From a virus: a stretch of DNA of 30,868 bases. Both the position numbers and the translations under genes were made by a program. The notes under the pieces are model-generated. The model was not told where the DNA came from and did no database searches. It was given only the letters and a program-made list of their open reading frames with translations. Shown here piece after piece: positions 14,992 through 23,234 of the stretch (within the stretch, counting starts at the first letter, position 1; each line of letters starts with the position of its first letter). The DNA is taken from positions 1-30,868 of the IMG/VR virus record IMGVR_UViG_3300025536_000189; one strand, given 5' to 3'.

Positions 14992-15441
14992 ATGCCCTCA
15001 TCACTCGGAACCATTATCAAAGGAAAGATAAAAGAAAAACTGGACGCACTCGTTACAAGCGGCGTGCTGAAGTTTGCGATGGTGGACGATCTGAAAGCGA
15101 ACGCATCTCTTGATAGAGACATTCCGTCATTTCCTGCTGCGATACTTGTGTCTCCAAGTTCTGAAGGAAGCTACTCAACGAACCGATCAAACCTCCGCAC
15201 TTACACCTTCGCAATCACGATCGTGCAGAAAGCGGAAAACATCGAATCAAGCGACGATGTTGAATACCTGAGCGATCAGTTGCTCGACGCCTTCGACAAT
15301 GATCCGACACTTGCCGGTTCTGCTATCGGTGGACTCGAACCATCAAGCAGTAATCCGGAGGCGATCACTTCGCAAGATAAGTCATACATCGTGTTCACTG
15401 TCACATTAAAAGCGCACGCGGATAAAACACTTACATTCTAA
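14992..15441 (+). CDS. Probable tail terminator/completion protein
   Basis: A 149-residue protein with mixed alpha/beta sequence. Its N-terminal helix is GTIIKGKIKEKLDALV. Strands follow, containing PAAILVSPSSEGSY and TYTFAITIVQKAEN, then a helix LSDQLLDAFDNDP, and it ends in YIVFTVTLKAHADK. The arrangement fits small tail terminator proteins (gpU-like), which cap the tail tube and join it to the connector. The order gp6-like, gp10-like, this gene, tail tube is the canonical one. No diagnostic motif is visible. Confidence 0.65.
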   Translation: MPSSLGTIIKGKIKEKLDALVTSGVLKFAMVDDLKANASLDRDIPSFPAAILVSPSSEGSYSTNRSNLRTYTFAITIVQKAENIESSDDVEYLSDQLLDAFDNDPTLAGSAIGGLEPSSSNPEAITSQDKSYIVFTVTLKAHADKTLTF

Positions 15442-15446
15442 GCACT

Positions 15447-15629
15447 ATGCAAACAAAAGATAAAACCAAAATGCTCGGGTCACCGCAAGAATATTTCTTC
15501 CCGGGTGGGCTTGAATATAAGCCGCTAACAGTCACTGCACATTCTCAAGAAGAAGCGGAAGAAATCTATGAGAAAGAAAAACAAAAGGTCGAACCATTAC
15601 AACCTAGTGAAGAAGAAAAAACTGTATGA
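15447..15629 (+). CDS. Small acidic hypothetical protein
   Basis: A 60-residue protein. It has an N-terminal FFPGGLEYKPLTVTAHSQEEAEEIYEK stretch and an acidic Glu/Lys tail. The ATGA overlap with the tail tube gene suggests translational coupling. A function cannot be assigned. Short proteins of this sort often occur before the major tail gene. Confidence 0.65.
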   Translation: MQTKDKTKMLGSPQEYFFPGGLEYKPLTVTAHSQEEAEEIYEKEKQKVEPLQPSEEEKTV

Positions 15630-16612
15630 GTAAAGGAATAGGAAGACTGTTCCAAGTTGGAATAGCAAAAGAAACTACTCGGGGAACTCCACAAGGATCA
15701 GCAACATTTTGGATTCCATTCTCCGAGCTTGGTATTGAAGAAAAGGATAACAAAATCTTTGAAGAACAGGCATATGGAGTGATTGAAGATTCCATCGGGT
15801 CCGTAATCACAAAGCAATGGGCTGAAGGAAGTCTCAAAGCGCCAATCGGTGACAAACACTTTGGCCTAGTTCTTCTTGCAGCTCTTGGTGACGTATCATC
15901 AAGCACTCACTCAGGCGAAACCATAGTATATGACCACGCATTCAGCGTACAGCAAGGCGCACAGCATCAGGCGCTGACATTGTTTCTTGATGATCCACTT
16001 GCAGGGCAGGATTACAAACATGCCCTAGCTGTCATCGATACACTTGAAATCAACTATGAGCCGGGTGATTACATTAGCTACACCACAAATGTGCGTGCTA
16101 AGAAAGGCGCAACAGCAACGCTCACGCCCGCACTTACTACTGAGGGTAAGTTCACGCACAAGCACTTCACGTTCAAAATTGCATCGGACTTGGCCGGTCT
16201 TGGAGCGGGTACAGCAATAGCGCTCAAGTCGCTCACACTTTCCATCACCAAGAACCTCGAGGATGATGATGTTCTCGGAAGCATTACTCCTAACGACTTC
16301 CTTAACAAGCAATTTGTTATTGAAGGAAAACTTGAAGCCCTATGGCAAAACGAAAGCGATTTCAAAACCAACACACTCGCAGGAACCATGAAAGCGGTTC
16401 GTCTCGATCTAGTGAATACGGATACTACGATCGGAAACGCAGCAAATCCTACCGTCCGTATCGATCTAGCAAAGGTGACATTCACCGAGATAACCCGACC
16501 GATTCAGATCAATGAAATGGTCAAACAAAGTGTGTCATTCAAGGCGCATTATTCAACGAGTGATGCGAAGATGATCGCCGCGCTCATTACAAACCTAACA
16601 GCAAGCTACTAA
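15626..16612 (+). CDS. Major tail tube protein
   Basis: A 328-residue predicted beta-rich protein of the siphovirus tail-tube type. The start, GRLFQVGIAKETTRGTPQ, and the segments EGSLKAPIGDKHFGLVLLAALG and ALKSLTLSITKNLE are typical of Phage_tube_2-like proteins. It ends with TRPIQINEMVKQSVSFKAHY, the usual final strands. It stacks as hexamers to build the non-contractile tail and lies just upstream of the tail chaperone and tape measure, as expected. No extra Ig-like domain is obvious despite its moderate length. Confidence 0.82.
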   Translation: MSKGIGRLFQVGIAKETTRGTPQGSATFWIPFSELGIEEKDNKIFEEQAYGVIEDSIGSVITKQWAEGSLKAPIGDKHFGLVLLAALGDVSSSTHSGETIVYDHAFSVQQGAQHQALTLFLDDPLAGQDYKHALAVIDTLEINYEPGDYISYTTNVRAKKGATATLTPALTTEGKFTHKHFTFKIASDLAGLGAGTAIALKSLTLSITKNLEDDDVLGSITPNDFLNKQFVIEGKLEALWQNESDFKTNTLAGTMKAVRLDLVNTDTTIGNAANPTVRIDLAKVTFTEITRPIQINEMVKQSVSFKAHYSTSDAKMIAALITNLTASY

Positions 16613-16617
16613 TTATT

Positions 16618-16965
16618 ATGGAAAGAGAAACCAAAAAAATAACCACACCATCAGGTGTAGTCGTCGAGTTTTATACCTACCTAACTGGAAAGGAAGCTCG
16701 CCAACTACAATCCATCTTCCTGAAACATTCAAAGTTTCAGACAGGTGAAGGAGAAAAATCAAAAGTCGTGGACTTTGATCCTCTTGCAGTACCGGAAGCA
16801 GAAGAACAGGCACTTCGCCTCGTGATTGTGTCCGTAGATGACAATAAAGATAATCCCGCAGAAAGAGTAGAAAATATGCGGCAGGAAGATTACAGGTCGG
16901 TCATCAAAGCGATCAATGAAGTCACCAAAGACGCATTCGACCCTAGCGATTTTTTAGCCAAGTAG
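16618..16965 (+). CDS. Tail assembly chaperone, zero-frame product (gpG-like)
   Basis: A 115-residue protein upstream of the tape measure gene, equivalent to lambda gpG. It has KITTPSGVVVEFYTYLTGKEARQL, an acidic middle and the C-terminal helices EDYRSVIKAINEVTKDAF. It coats the tape measure protein during tail assembly and is not expected in the virion. The last codons contain a -1 slippery heptamer, so a fraction of ribosomes should make the longer GT form described separately. Confidence 0.85.
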   Translation: MERETKKITTPSGVVVEFYTYLTGKEARQLQSIFLKHSKFQTGEGEKSKVVDFDPLAVPEAEEQALRLVIVSVDDNKDNPAERVENMRQEDYRSVIKAINEVTKDAFDPSDFLAK

Positions 16966-17168
16966 AGTACGACTACTCCGTACTCATCGAAACCGGCAAA
17001 GGTCGCGTTCCTGACGAATTGTTTATGGTCATGCTTTGCGAGAAATTCGGATGGACATACCAAGAATTAATAGCTCAGCCGTGGTGGTTCCCCGAGATAG
17101 TAAAAATTCAACTTCGTGTCGATGGTGAAAAGCACAAACGCGACATGAAGAAAATAGAGAAACATTAA
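16618..17168 (+). CDS. Tail assembly chaperone, -1 frameshift product (gpGT-like)
   Basis: A 183-residue fusion made if ribosomes slip back one base at 16950-16956. Translation then continues in the -1 frame from 16956 to the TAA at 17166-17168, giving a 70-residue extension with ELFMVMLCEKFGWTYQEL, then WWFPEIVKIQLRVDGEK and a basic end. This extension has no start codon of its own near its beginning and exactly fills the 204-base gap before the tape measure gene. In lambda and many siphophages the T part binds the tail tube protein while G binds the tape measure. The arrangement here is the standard one. Confidence 0.85.
16950..16985 (+). other. Programmed -1 ribosomal frameshift signal
   Basis: The slippery heptamer T-TTT-TTA (16950-16956) is in the correct zero frame (GAT TTT TTA). 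An 8-base spacer follows, then a perfect 6-bp stem GAGTAC (16965-16970) with GTACTC (16980-16985) around a 9-nt loop. The zero-frame stop TAG lies at 16963-16965, only six bases after the heptamer. Confidence 0.87.
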
Positions 17169-17169
17169 T

Positions 17170-18669
17170 ATGGCAGCACAAGATGTAAAACTTCAGATCG
17201 TGGTCAACGCTCGCGATGAAGCGAGTAAAACTCTTAAAGATATCGGCATTCAAACCGAGAATCTAGAAAAGCAGACCAAAGGATACGGAAACGCTCTCCA
17301 AGGCGCTCTGGGTTTTCTCTCTGCCTACGCAGGAGCGCAAGGTTTGACGGCTCTTATTAATGCAACTGAAGAAAGTAATAAGCAACTCGCACAAGCTCGT
17401 TTCTTTTTGGCCGGATACGGCAAGAATGTTGACGATAATTTCACGATATTAAAGGAATGGGGCGCACAGCAACAGCGCACCATTGGAGTTGGGGATGAAT
17501 ATGCAACACTTGTCGCATCTAAACTTCTTCCTCGTGTTCAGAAAATGAATAAGGCTCAGGAATATGCAAATGTCCTTCTTCGCGGACAGCGTATAGGAAT
17601 GTTAAATGCGAATGAAGCTGCAAACATGATGATTCGTGCAACAGAAGGAAACGAGCGAGCGCTTAGATTTCTTCTCGAGCAATTCGGTATTGCAGCTCCA
17701 GAATTCGTGAGCTTGCAGACACTCTTTGAAGAATTGGCGCGTCGAGTAGAAGAAGGAGAAAAGGCGATGAGTCCCTTCTCAATCCAATGGGCAAGACTCA
17801 AGGAAACGGCCGGCGACTTTATGGAGAATGCCGGCGCACCTCTCGTGCAATGGCTCGGGACAGCGATCGGATGGATCAATGATTTGATTGAGAAGTTTCC
17901 ATGGCTTTCGAAAGTAATATCGGCGGCGATGTTAGTGATTGCGGGTGTCCTTGCTATCGCCGGAGTCGCCATGACAGTCCAGTTCTTGATGCCACTTCTC
18001 TCGGGAATCGGTGCGCTTGGAGCTGCAATCGTTCCGTTTCTTCTTAATCCGTGGACTCTTGCCATTATCGCACTTGTTGCGCTCGGGATTCTACTCTACA
18101 CGCATTGGGATCAAGTAAAAGAAATTATAAAAAATGTATGGGCTGCAATTAAAAATGTCTGGACGGTAACAGTCGATTATTTGTCTGACAAAATGCTCTC
18201 GTTCTACAACACACTCGTCGCTCTGTGGACTGGTTTCAAAGATTTCTGGATAGGCATATGGCAAGCGATCAAAGACACGATAAAGAGCGCATCGGATTAC
18301 ATAAACAACATCATCAATCAAGCGATTCAAGCTGTAAACAATGCGATATCGGCTGTATCAAATCTTGCAAGCAGAGTCGGTAGCAGTATTAGTAGCGGTG
18401 TTACTTCTGTCATTAACACAGTGACCGGAAAGAAAGCCGGTGGTGGAACTGTCGAAGCCGGCCGAACATATCTCGTGGGAGAAAAGGGTCCCGAACTATT
18501 CGTGCCGAATGGTGGGGGATCAATAATCGCAAATGGTGCAGGTGTTGGCGGAGGTAGCGTTATGGTCGACATGAGAGGCGGAGTATTTCTCGATCGCACA
18601 GTAGCTGTGCAGATCGGTGACATGATAATTCGCCGTCTTCGGGAAATTCATCGCATAAGCACAAACTGA
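17170..18669 (+). CDS. Tape measure protein (short)
   Basis: A 499-residue protein that sets tail length. Residues about 1-250 are helical, opening with IVVNARDEASKTLKDIG, which is common to many tape measures. Residues about 250-315 are strongly hydrophobic and form two or three membrane segments, expected for DNA passage through the cell envelope. A helical region rich in Trp (AIKNVWTVTVDYL, FKDFWIGIWQAIKD) follows, then the GGGTVEAGRTYLVGEKGPELF motif seen near tape measure C-termini. By the usual rule of about 0.15 nm per residue the tail would be near 75 nm, short for a siphovirus. No peptidase domain is visible. Confidence 0.92.
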   Translation: MAAQDVKLQIVVNARDEASKTLKDIGIQTENLEKQTKGYGNALQGALGFLSAYAGAQGLTALINATEESNKQLAQARFFLAGYGKNVDDNFTILKEWGAQQQRTIGVGDEYATLVASKLLPRVQKMNKAQEYANVLLRGQRIGMLNANEAANMMIRATEGNERALRFLLEQFGIAAPEFVSLQTLFEELARRVEEGEKAMSPFSIQWARLKETAGDFMENAGAPLVQWLGTAIGWINDLIEKFPWLSKVISAAMLVIAGVLAIAGVAMTVQFLMPLLSGIGALGAAIVPFLLNPWTLAIIALVALGILLYTHWDQVKEIIKNVWAAIKNVWTVTVDYLSDKMLSFYNTLVALWTGFKDFWIGIWQAIKDTIKSASDYINNIINQAIQAVNNAISAVSNLASRVGSSISSGVTSVINTVTGKKAGGGTVEAGRTYLVGEKGPELFVPNGGGSIIANGAGVGGGSVMVDMRGGVFLDRTVAVQIGDMIIRRLREIHRISTN

Positions 18670-18670
18670 T

Positions 18671-20209
18671 ATGGCACTCACACTTAAGATTAATGATGTA
18701 GATAAAAGTTCGGAGATTGAATGGTCTTCTCTTGAGAAACAAGATGTTCTGACAAAAGAGCCTGACCGTTTAGAATTCAAGATCAAGAATTATGGATTGA
18801 AAACTTATCGTCCCACTCACGGGGATGATGTGACTCTTTTTGAAGGAGCGACAAAGATATTCGGTGGTGTTGTCGTGGAGACTTCCGAAGAAAATATTGG
18901 ATATGTTCAATACTACAGCGTTCTCTGTAAAGATTATCAACAGCTCATGGATCGCAAGCTCGTGAATAAAACATATACGAGCATGACAATCGACGATATT
19001 ATTGCGGATATTGTCTTGAATTATATTCAATCTGGGTTCACAACAACGAATGTTCTTGCAACTGACCTCATTCAAAAAATAGTTTTCAACGATGAACAGC
19101 CATCAAAGTGTTTTCAAAGATTGGCCGATCAAATCGGGGACTGTGACTGGTATGTCGACTACGACAAAGACATTCATTTCTTTAAAGAAGGAGTGGAAGT
19201 TGCACCATTTAGTCTTGATGATACGAATGGCAACTATATCTTCGGTAGTCTTTCTGTTGGTCGGAATATAAACCAAATCAGGAATACAGTCATTGTGCGT
19301 GGAGGTGACAAAGAAAGTTCCTCACTCACAGAAACAAAAATAGCCGATGGTCAGCAGAAAACATTTGTTGCAAAACCAAGTCTAAAAAATCTAACAATTG
19401 AAAAGTCCACAAATTCAGGTGGTTCATGGTCAACGCTTACTATCGGCCAAGATGGTCTGACCGACCCTGCTACGAAAGATGTTCTCTATAACCCAAACAA
19501 CGGATTCGTTATCTTTAGATCAGATAACAAGCCGGCATCAGGTGATTACATCAAGTGGTCTGGAAATCAGGTCTATCCAATCAAGATTATTCGACGCGAT
19601 TGGTCGAGCATCGCAGAGTACGGGGAATACCAATACATAATTCGTGATGCGACGATTAAAAGCGAAACACAAGCTACACAGCGTGCATATGCAGAACTTA
19701 AGAAATATGCACATCGCGCGAACGAAGGAATATTCCGCACAACAAAATCAGGTCTTCGTTCTGGTCAATCAATAAGCGTCAACTCTATTGCGCTCGGTAT
19801 AAATGAAACCTTCAAGATTGTGCGTGTGATAACCAAAGCACTTACTCCGAACAGTTTCGAGAATGAAGTACATCTTCTTGCATCTGAAGATGTAGGAGTA
19901 ATTGATGTCCTTGGAAAACTTCTTGTCGGTGATCCAGCTTCTCAATTCACCACTCAAGAGAATGAGGTGCTTGTGCAAGTCGAAGGTTTTCTTGAAGACA
20001 TGGCTATCGTTGAAGATGGATACATCGCAACTAAATATCCTCGTGGCAGTCCCTCTTATACGGAAGCGATGGCCTTCGGAGAAAACAATAGAGTGAATCC
20101 GTTCGGTTTTGGTGTCGGTTTTATCTGGGTCGCTGGTCCATACTTTCCAATCAATCCGAGCGATAGAAATAGAACACTCTGGACAGATCATTCATGCGTA
20201 ATTAATTAA
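18671..20209 (+). CDS. Baseplate hub / tail-tip protein
   Basis: A 512-residue protein directly after the tape measure. Residues about 1-215 have the hub-like order seen in gp27/gpD-type tail proteins: an N-terminal beta domain (RLEFKIKNYG, GDDVTLFEGATKIFGGVV), then YSVLCKDYQQLMDRKLV, then ADQIGDCDWYVDYDKDIHFF. The C-terminal 120 residues (from about QFTTQENEVLVQVEG) look like a separate, possibly surface-exposed domain. No endopeptidase or lysozyme motif is seen. It would close the tail tube and anchor the fibres. Homology to a named family is judged by eye only. Confidence 0.72.
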   Translation: MALTLKINDVDKSSEIEWSSLEKQDVLTKEPDRLEFKIKNYGLKTYRPTHGDDVTLFEGATKIFGGVVVETSEENIGYVQYYSVLCKDYQQLMDRKLVNKTYTSMTIDDIIADIVLNYIQSGFTTTNVLATDLIQKIVFNDEQPSKCFQRLADQIGDCDWYVDYDKDIHFFKEGVEVAPFSLDDTNGNYIFGSLSVGRNINQIRNTVIVRGGDKESSSLTETKIADGQQKTFVAKPSLKNLTIEKSTNSGGSWSTLTIGQDGLTDPATKDVLYNPNNGFVIFRSDNKPASGDYIKWSGNQVYPIKIIRRDWSSIAEYGEYQYIIRDATIKSETQATQRAYAELKKYAHRANEGIFRTTKSGLRSGQSISVNSIALGINETFKIVRVITKALTPNSFENEVHLLASEDVGVIDVLGKLLVGDPASQFTTQENEVLVQVEGFLEDMAIVEDGYIATKYPRGSPSYTEAMAFGENNRVNPFGFGVGFIWVAGPYFPINPSDRNRTLWTDHSCVIN

Positions 20210-20213
20210 ACTT

Positions 20214-20831
20214 ATGAAAACACAAAATACACAATTGAAGATGAATGGTGGACTGAATACAATTCGGGACTTCCTGCGCGCGCTCGTAACAGGTGCAGTG
20301 CCGGGTTACCGATTTTATGTCACTCCGCTCACTCCATGTACTGAAGATGAAATAAGAAAATTGAAAAAGATTCCCTTCCTTCTTCCAATATGGATATCAA
20401 ATATCCTCGGTCGAGTGCTCATCGGGCGTCAGGTTCGTATGTATAAATACCACAACATAATCCCAACTGTATCAAGGGAGCAAATAGGGAAGGCACTCTC
20501 AGGGAATATCGCCTCGATCAATGAAATCAAAATAACCCATCAAGAACTTGGAACTGGTACAAATAGCCCTTCTAATGCAGATACAGGCCTTCAGACCCCT
20601 ACCGGGGCCACTCGCAAAAGCGTTTCCTCTTTAGCTTACTCTCTGAATCAGATCAATATCGCCAGTTTCTGGGCAGCCGGTGAAGCAACAGGTACATGGA
20701 GAGAATACGCTGTCTTTATTAATGGCTCGGGTACGTCGAACTCGGGTGTCATTTTCAATCGTGTAGCTATCAATATCACTGTTGCGGGAAGTGACGCACT
20801 GACGCTTGATGGAACTGTAACGATTATATAA
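20214..20831 (+). CDS. Tail-tip/fibre-associated protein
   Basis: A 205-residue protein. The N-terminal 85 residues contain a hydrophobic stretch (IPFLLPIWISNILGRVLIG). From about residue 75 it has the pattern HNIIPTVSREQIGKAL, then ALGTGTNSPSNADTGLQTPT, then REYAVFINGSGTSNSGVIFNRVAINI and a final TLDGTVTI. I recognise this as a recurring siphophage tail protein layout (HN..PT.GR......, LGTG...P...DT.L, G...SG.L..RV.IN.T). Role in adsorption apparatus is inferred. No catalytic motif is present. Confidence 0.65.
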   Translation: MKTQNTQLKMNGGLNTIRDFLRALVTGAVPGYRFYVTPLTPCTEDEIRKLKKIPFLLPIWISNILGRVLIGRQVRMYKYHNIIPTVSREQIGKALSGNIASINEIKITHQELGTGTNSPSNADTGLQTPTGATRKSVSSLAYSLNQINIASFWAAGEATGTWREYAVFINGSGTSNSGVIFNRVAINITVAGSDALTLDGTVTII

Positions 20832-20835
20832 AACC

Positions 20836-21090
20836 ATGTCATACCAATGGACAGCCGGTGAGGAAGTAACCGCAGAAAAATTAAATAAAACAGTTGGTGG
20901 ATTCAATAATGCTGACATTACATACAACAATGATGACCAGCCGACAACCATCACCGATCCTGTCACTGGTGTCGTGTATACACTGACTTATGACAGCGAG
21001 GGTAGACTTTTCACAGCAAGTGACGGAACGAATACCTACACGATCACCTACAACGGTGATGACAGTATTACTAGCATAGTAAAAACATAA
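20836..21090 (+). CDS. Small YD-repeat-like tail protein
   Basis: An 84-residue protein. After a short leader (WTAGEEVTAEKLNKTVGG, resembling the start of many tail fibre accessory proteins) it consists of about two YD-like units: ITYNNDDQPTTITDP, LTYDSEGRLFTASDG and ITYNGDDSITSI. YD repeats form beta shells in RHS and teneurin proteins, but here far too few are present to make one, so it could be a fibre segment or adhesin piece. It lies between two tail-tip genes and is 2 bases from the next gene. Confidence 0.65.
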   Translation: MSYQWTAGEEVTAEKLNKTVGGFNNADITYNNDDQPTTITDPVTGVVYTLTYDSEGRLFTASDGTNTYTITYNGDDSITSIVKT

Positions 21091-21092
21091 TT

Positions 21093-22685
21093 ATGATTGA
21101 CCTTCAAATAAAAAACACAGACGATTCGGGAGGCTTGAAGCGAGGCCTTCACTACTACCCAGTTGTAAAAATGGATAAATGTCTTCAAGTCGGTCTGACC
21201 AAGCGAAGTGATGGCACGACTGATGCCGACGGTATTCTTTATCCCATTAATCTAAATAACAGCACAAACCTCGGTACATTAAATTCCTTCCTAACTAACC
21301 TAGGTGGAATATTGGGAGTAAGTACAAATGATGAAATGTTTTCAGATAATCAAACGAGAGTTTTTGTAGGGTCGGAATGGTTTTCAAAATACAAGAGACT
21401 CATACATCTTTCCTTAATGAGTGGAATCAAATCTCGTCAGGCAGCAACCTCGCAAAGCACTGATTCAAATACTGGTCCATGGAAGATAATACCACTTGAT
21501 AGCTCACGTGCTCTAAATCTTTTCAAGGCCGCAGGTTCAGGTTTGTTTGCACAGGTAATGTCTAGGGATGGCAGTAATATCATAACTTACGGAACTGCAC
21601 AACAGATTCATCCTAACAATGAAGGTTCAAGTAAAGAAGTTGTAGATGGAGTGCTGATTGATACTGATAAAGTTTTTGTTGTTTATACCGAAGGCGGTAC
21701 TGGAAAAGCCATGGTGTTGTCTATTTCAGGGACTACAATCACCGCGGGATCATCTGTGACAATTCAAGATAGCACTAGTGCAAGTTGTATCGGTGTAACA
21801 AAACTAGATACAAATAAAGTTGTTATCTGTTGGCAAGAAAGCTCAACTTGTTTTGTTGAATGCTGTACGGTGTCCGGCACTACGATCACTGAAGGTACAG
21901 CAGTGAACGCAGGAGGTACAAGATCAAATCCGTATGTCCTCGGAGATAGTACTACGACTGCACTCCTGATTATGAAAGTTAGCAGTGGTAGTGGTGAAAA
22001 AGGTCGAGTGCTTTCAATCTCAGGGACGACTATCACCGCAAACACCGAAGCTGATGTCTCAACAACGGGAAATGTGACACGAAGGCATCAATACTTCAAA
22101 GCAGCAAGTAATAAATTTGTTTGCTTTACTACAGATAACAAAGGAATCGTTATCTCGGTATCTGGTACATCATTCTCTGTGAACAGCAATAACATGTCCA
22201 CCGGATTTATTAGTACTTACGGCAGCTCATGGGGTGCCTTGATTGAGATTACTGCAGGAAGTATCTATCAGTATTATCAAGGACTTGGCGGTAGTAATTA
22301 CGGAATTCGTGTATGCACAATCACTGTGTCTGGCACAACAGTATCAGACGGTACCGCTGAAACACTTACAACAGATACGAGTGGCAACCAACAATATATG
22401 TACCAAATCCACGCTGATAAATGGGGATCAGATATAGGTATTTTGTCTCTTGGAAATCAAAATACATTCTCTATTTACATCGCTGCGGCAGGGACAACGA
22501 CCTACGAGTTGTACAACGACAATACAATCATCGGAAGTACGCGTACTGACAATTTTAGTTTTGTCTCAAAGGCAATCGTTGCTGATGCAAATGTGAATTC
22601 AAAAAAGATGTATTTCGGAATCAAAAATACATCTGGTGCAGCAAGATACATATCTCTTATAAGTCTAACGGCGGAAGTTAAATAA
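21093..22685 (+). CDS. Probable receptor-binding tail fibre with propeller-like repeats
   Basis: A 530-residue protein, the largest after the hub and the last tail gene, so the best candidate for host recognition. Residues about 1-130 probably attach it to the tail. Residues about 200-430 carry at least four or five imperfect repeats of 43-53 residues, each with a [LVI]S[IV]SGTT[IV] strand followed by a Thr/Ser-rich strand and sometimes a D..KVV....W strand, as in beta-propeller blades. The C-terminal 100 residues are beta-rich (YELYNDNTIIGSTRTDNFSF, ARYISLISLTAEV). No pectate-lyase or endosialidase catalytic motif was seen. Confidence 0.7.
   Translation: MIDLQIKNTDDSGGLKRGLHYYPVVKMDKCLQVGLTKRSDGTTDADGILYPINLNNSTNLGTLNSFLTNLGGILGVSTNDEMFSDNQTRVFVGSEWFSKYKRLIHLSLMSGIKSRQAATSQSTDSNTGPWKIIPLDSSRALNLFKAAGSGLFAQVMSRDGSNIITYGTAQQIHPNNEGSSKEVVDGVLIDTDKVFVVYTEGGTGKAMVLSISGTTITAGSSVTIQDSTSASCIGVTKLDTNKVVICWQESSTCFVECCTVSGTTITEGTAVNAGGTRSNPYVLGDSTTTALLIMKVSSGSGEKGRVLSISGTTITANTEADVSTTGNVTRRHQYFKAASNKFVCFTTDNKGIVISVSGTSFSVNSNNMSTGFISTYGSSWGALIEITAGSIYQYYQGLGGSNYGIRVCTITVSGTTVSDGTAETLTTDTSGNQQYMYQIHADKWGSDIGILSLGNQNTFSIYIAAAGTTTYELYNDNTIIGSTRTDNFSFVSKAIVADANVNSKKMYFGIKNTSGAARYISLISLTAEVK
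21713..22370 (+). repeat. Imperfect internal repeats in the tail fibre gene
   Basis: Units encoding the SGTTIT-type strand recur near 21720, 21867, 22018, 22158 and 22327, about 140-170 bases apart. The first and third are alike at DNA level too (TCAGGGACTACAATCACCGC against TCAGGGACGACTATCACCGC), which suggests fairly recent duplication or recombination between blades. Confidence 0.6.
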
Positions 22686-22690
22686 AATTT

Positions 22691-23023
22691 ATGTTTAAAA
22701 AAGCAACAATAAAAGAATATATAAAAGTTACTGATCCAACTGGAAAGATTCTCCAAGAACTAGGATTCACTGCTGAGATTGAAATTGAAGGAACTCAAGA
22801 AGTAAAAAGGGTGCAAATTTATCTTACTGGCGATCAGCTTGCAAAAGAAGTCCCGGGAAACAGTGCTGAGAAAAATGTAATCTGGGGAGTCATCATGAGA
22901 TACATTCGAGAGAATTATTCCGTGTGGGCCAAAGAGAGAGGAGCTAAACAAACATCTGTAAAGTTTACTACCAGTGAAGACATTATCAATGAGTTCGGAA
23001 CTCATATTATAAACACTCTTTAA
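22691..23023 (+). CDS. Hypothetical protein before the lysis genes
   Basis: A 110-residue soluble protein with no recognised family. The N-terminal part is beta-like (EYIKVTDPTGKILQELGFTA), the middle is helical (VIWGVIMRYIRENYSVWAKERG), and it ends in IINEFGTHIINTL. It sits between the last tail gene and the lysis module. A tail-fibre chaperone or lysis accessory would fit the position but cannot be shown. Confidence 0.65.
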   Translation: MFKKATIKEYIKVTDPTGKILQELGFTAEIEIEGTQEVKRVQIYLTGDQLAKEVPGNSAEKNVIWGVIMRYIRENYSVWAKERGAKQTSVKFTTSEDIINEFGTHIINTL

Positions 23024-23032
23024 TTTATGCCT

Positions 23033-23221
23033 ATGGAAAAACGAATTGAAAAACTCGAGGAGGATATAAAAGAAATAAAGGAAAATCACTTGAGTCATAT
23101 TCAGGAAGACCTTGCAGTAGTGAAGACCAACCAAGAGTGGATCATGAAGTTTTTCTGGATTGTCTCAAGTGCATCCATCGCGGGATTAATTACTGGCCTC
23201 ATTAATTTATTAATAAAGTAA
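23033..23221 (+). CDS. Small coiled-coil membrane protein, XhlA/holin-like
   Basis: A 62-residue protein. Residues 1-35 are a charged coiled coil (RIEKLEEDIKEIKEN, DLAVVKTNQEW). Residues about 40-61 form one hydrophobic segment (FFWIVSSASIAGLITGLINLLI). This coiled coil plus single C-terminal membrane helix is the layout of haemolysin XhlA-type phage proteins that act with holin and amidase in lysis. The amidase gene follows 13 bases later. The alternative ATG at 23027 adds two residues. Confidence 0.75.
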   Translation: MEKRIEKLEEDIKEIKENHLSHIQEDLAVVKTNQEWIMKFFWIVSSASIAGLITGLINLLIK

Positions 23222-23234
23222 ATATAAAAAAGTT

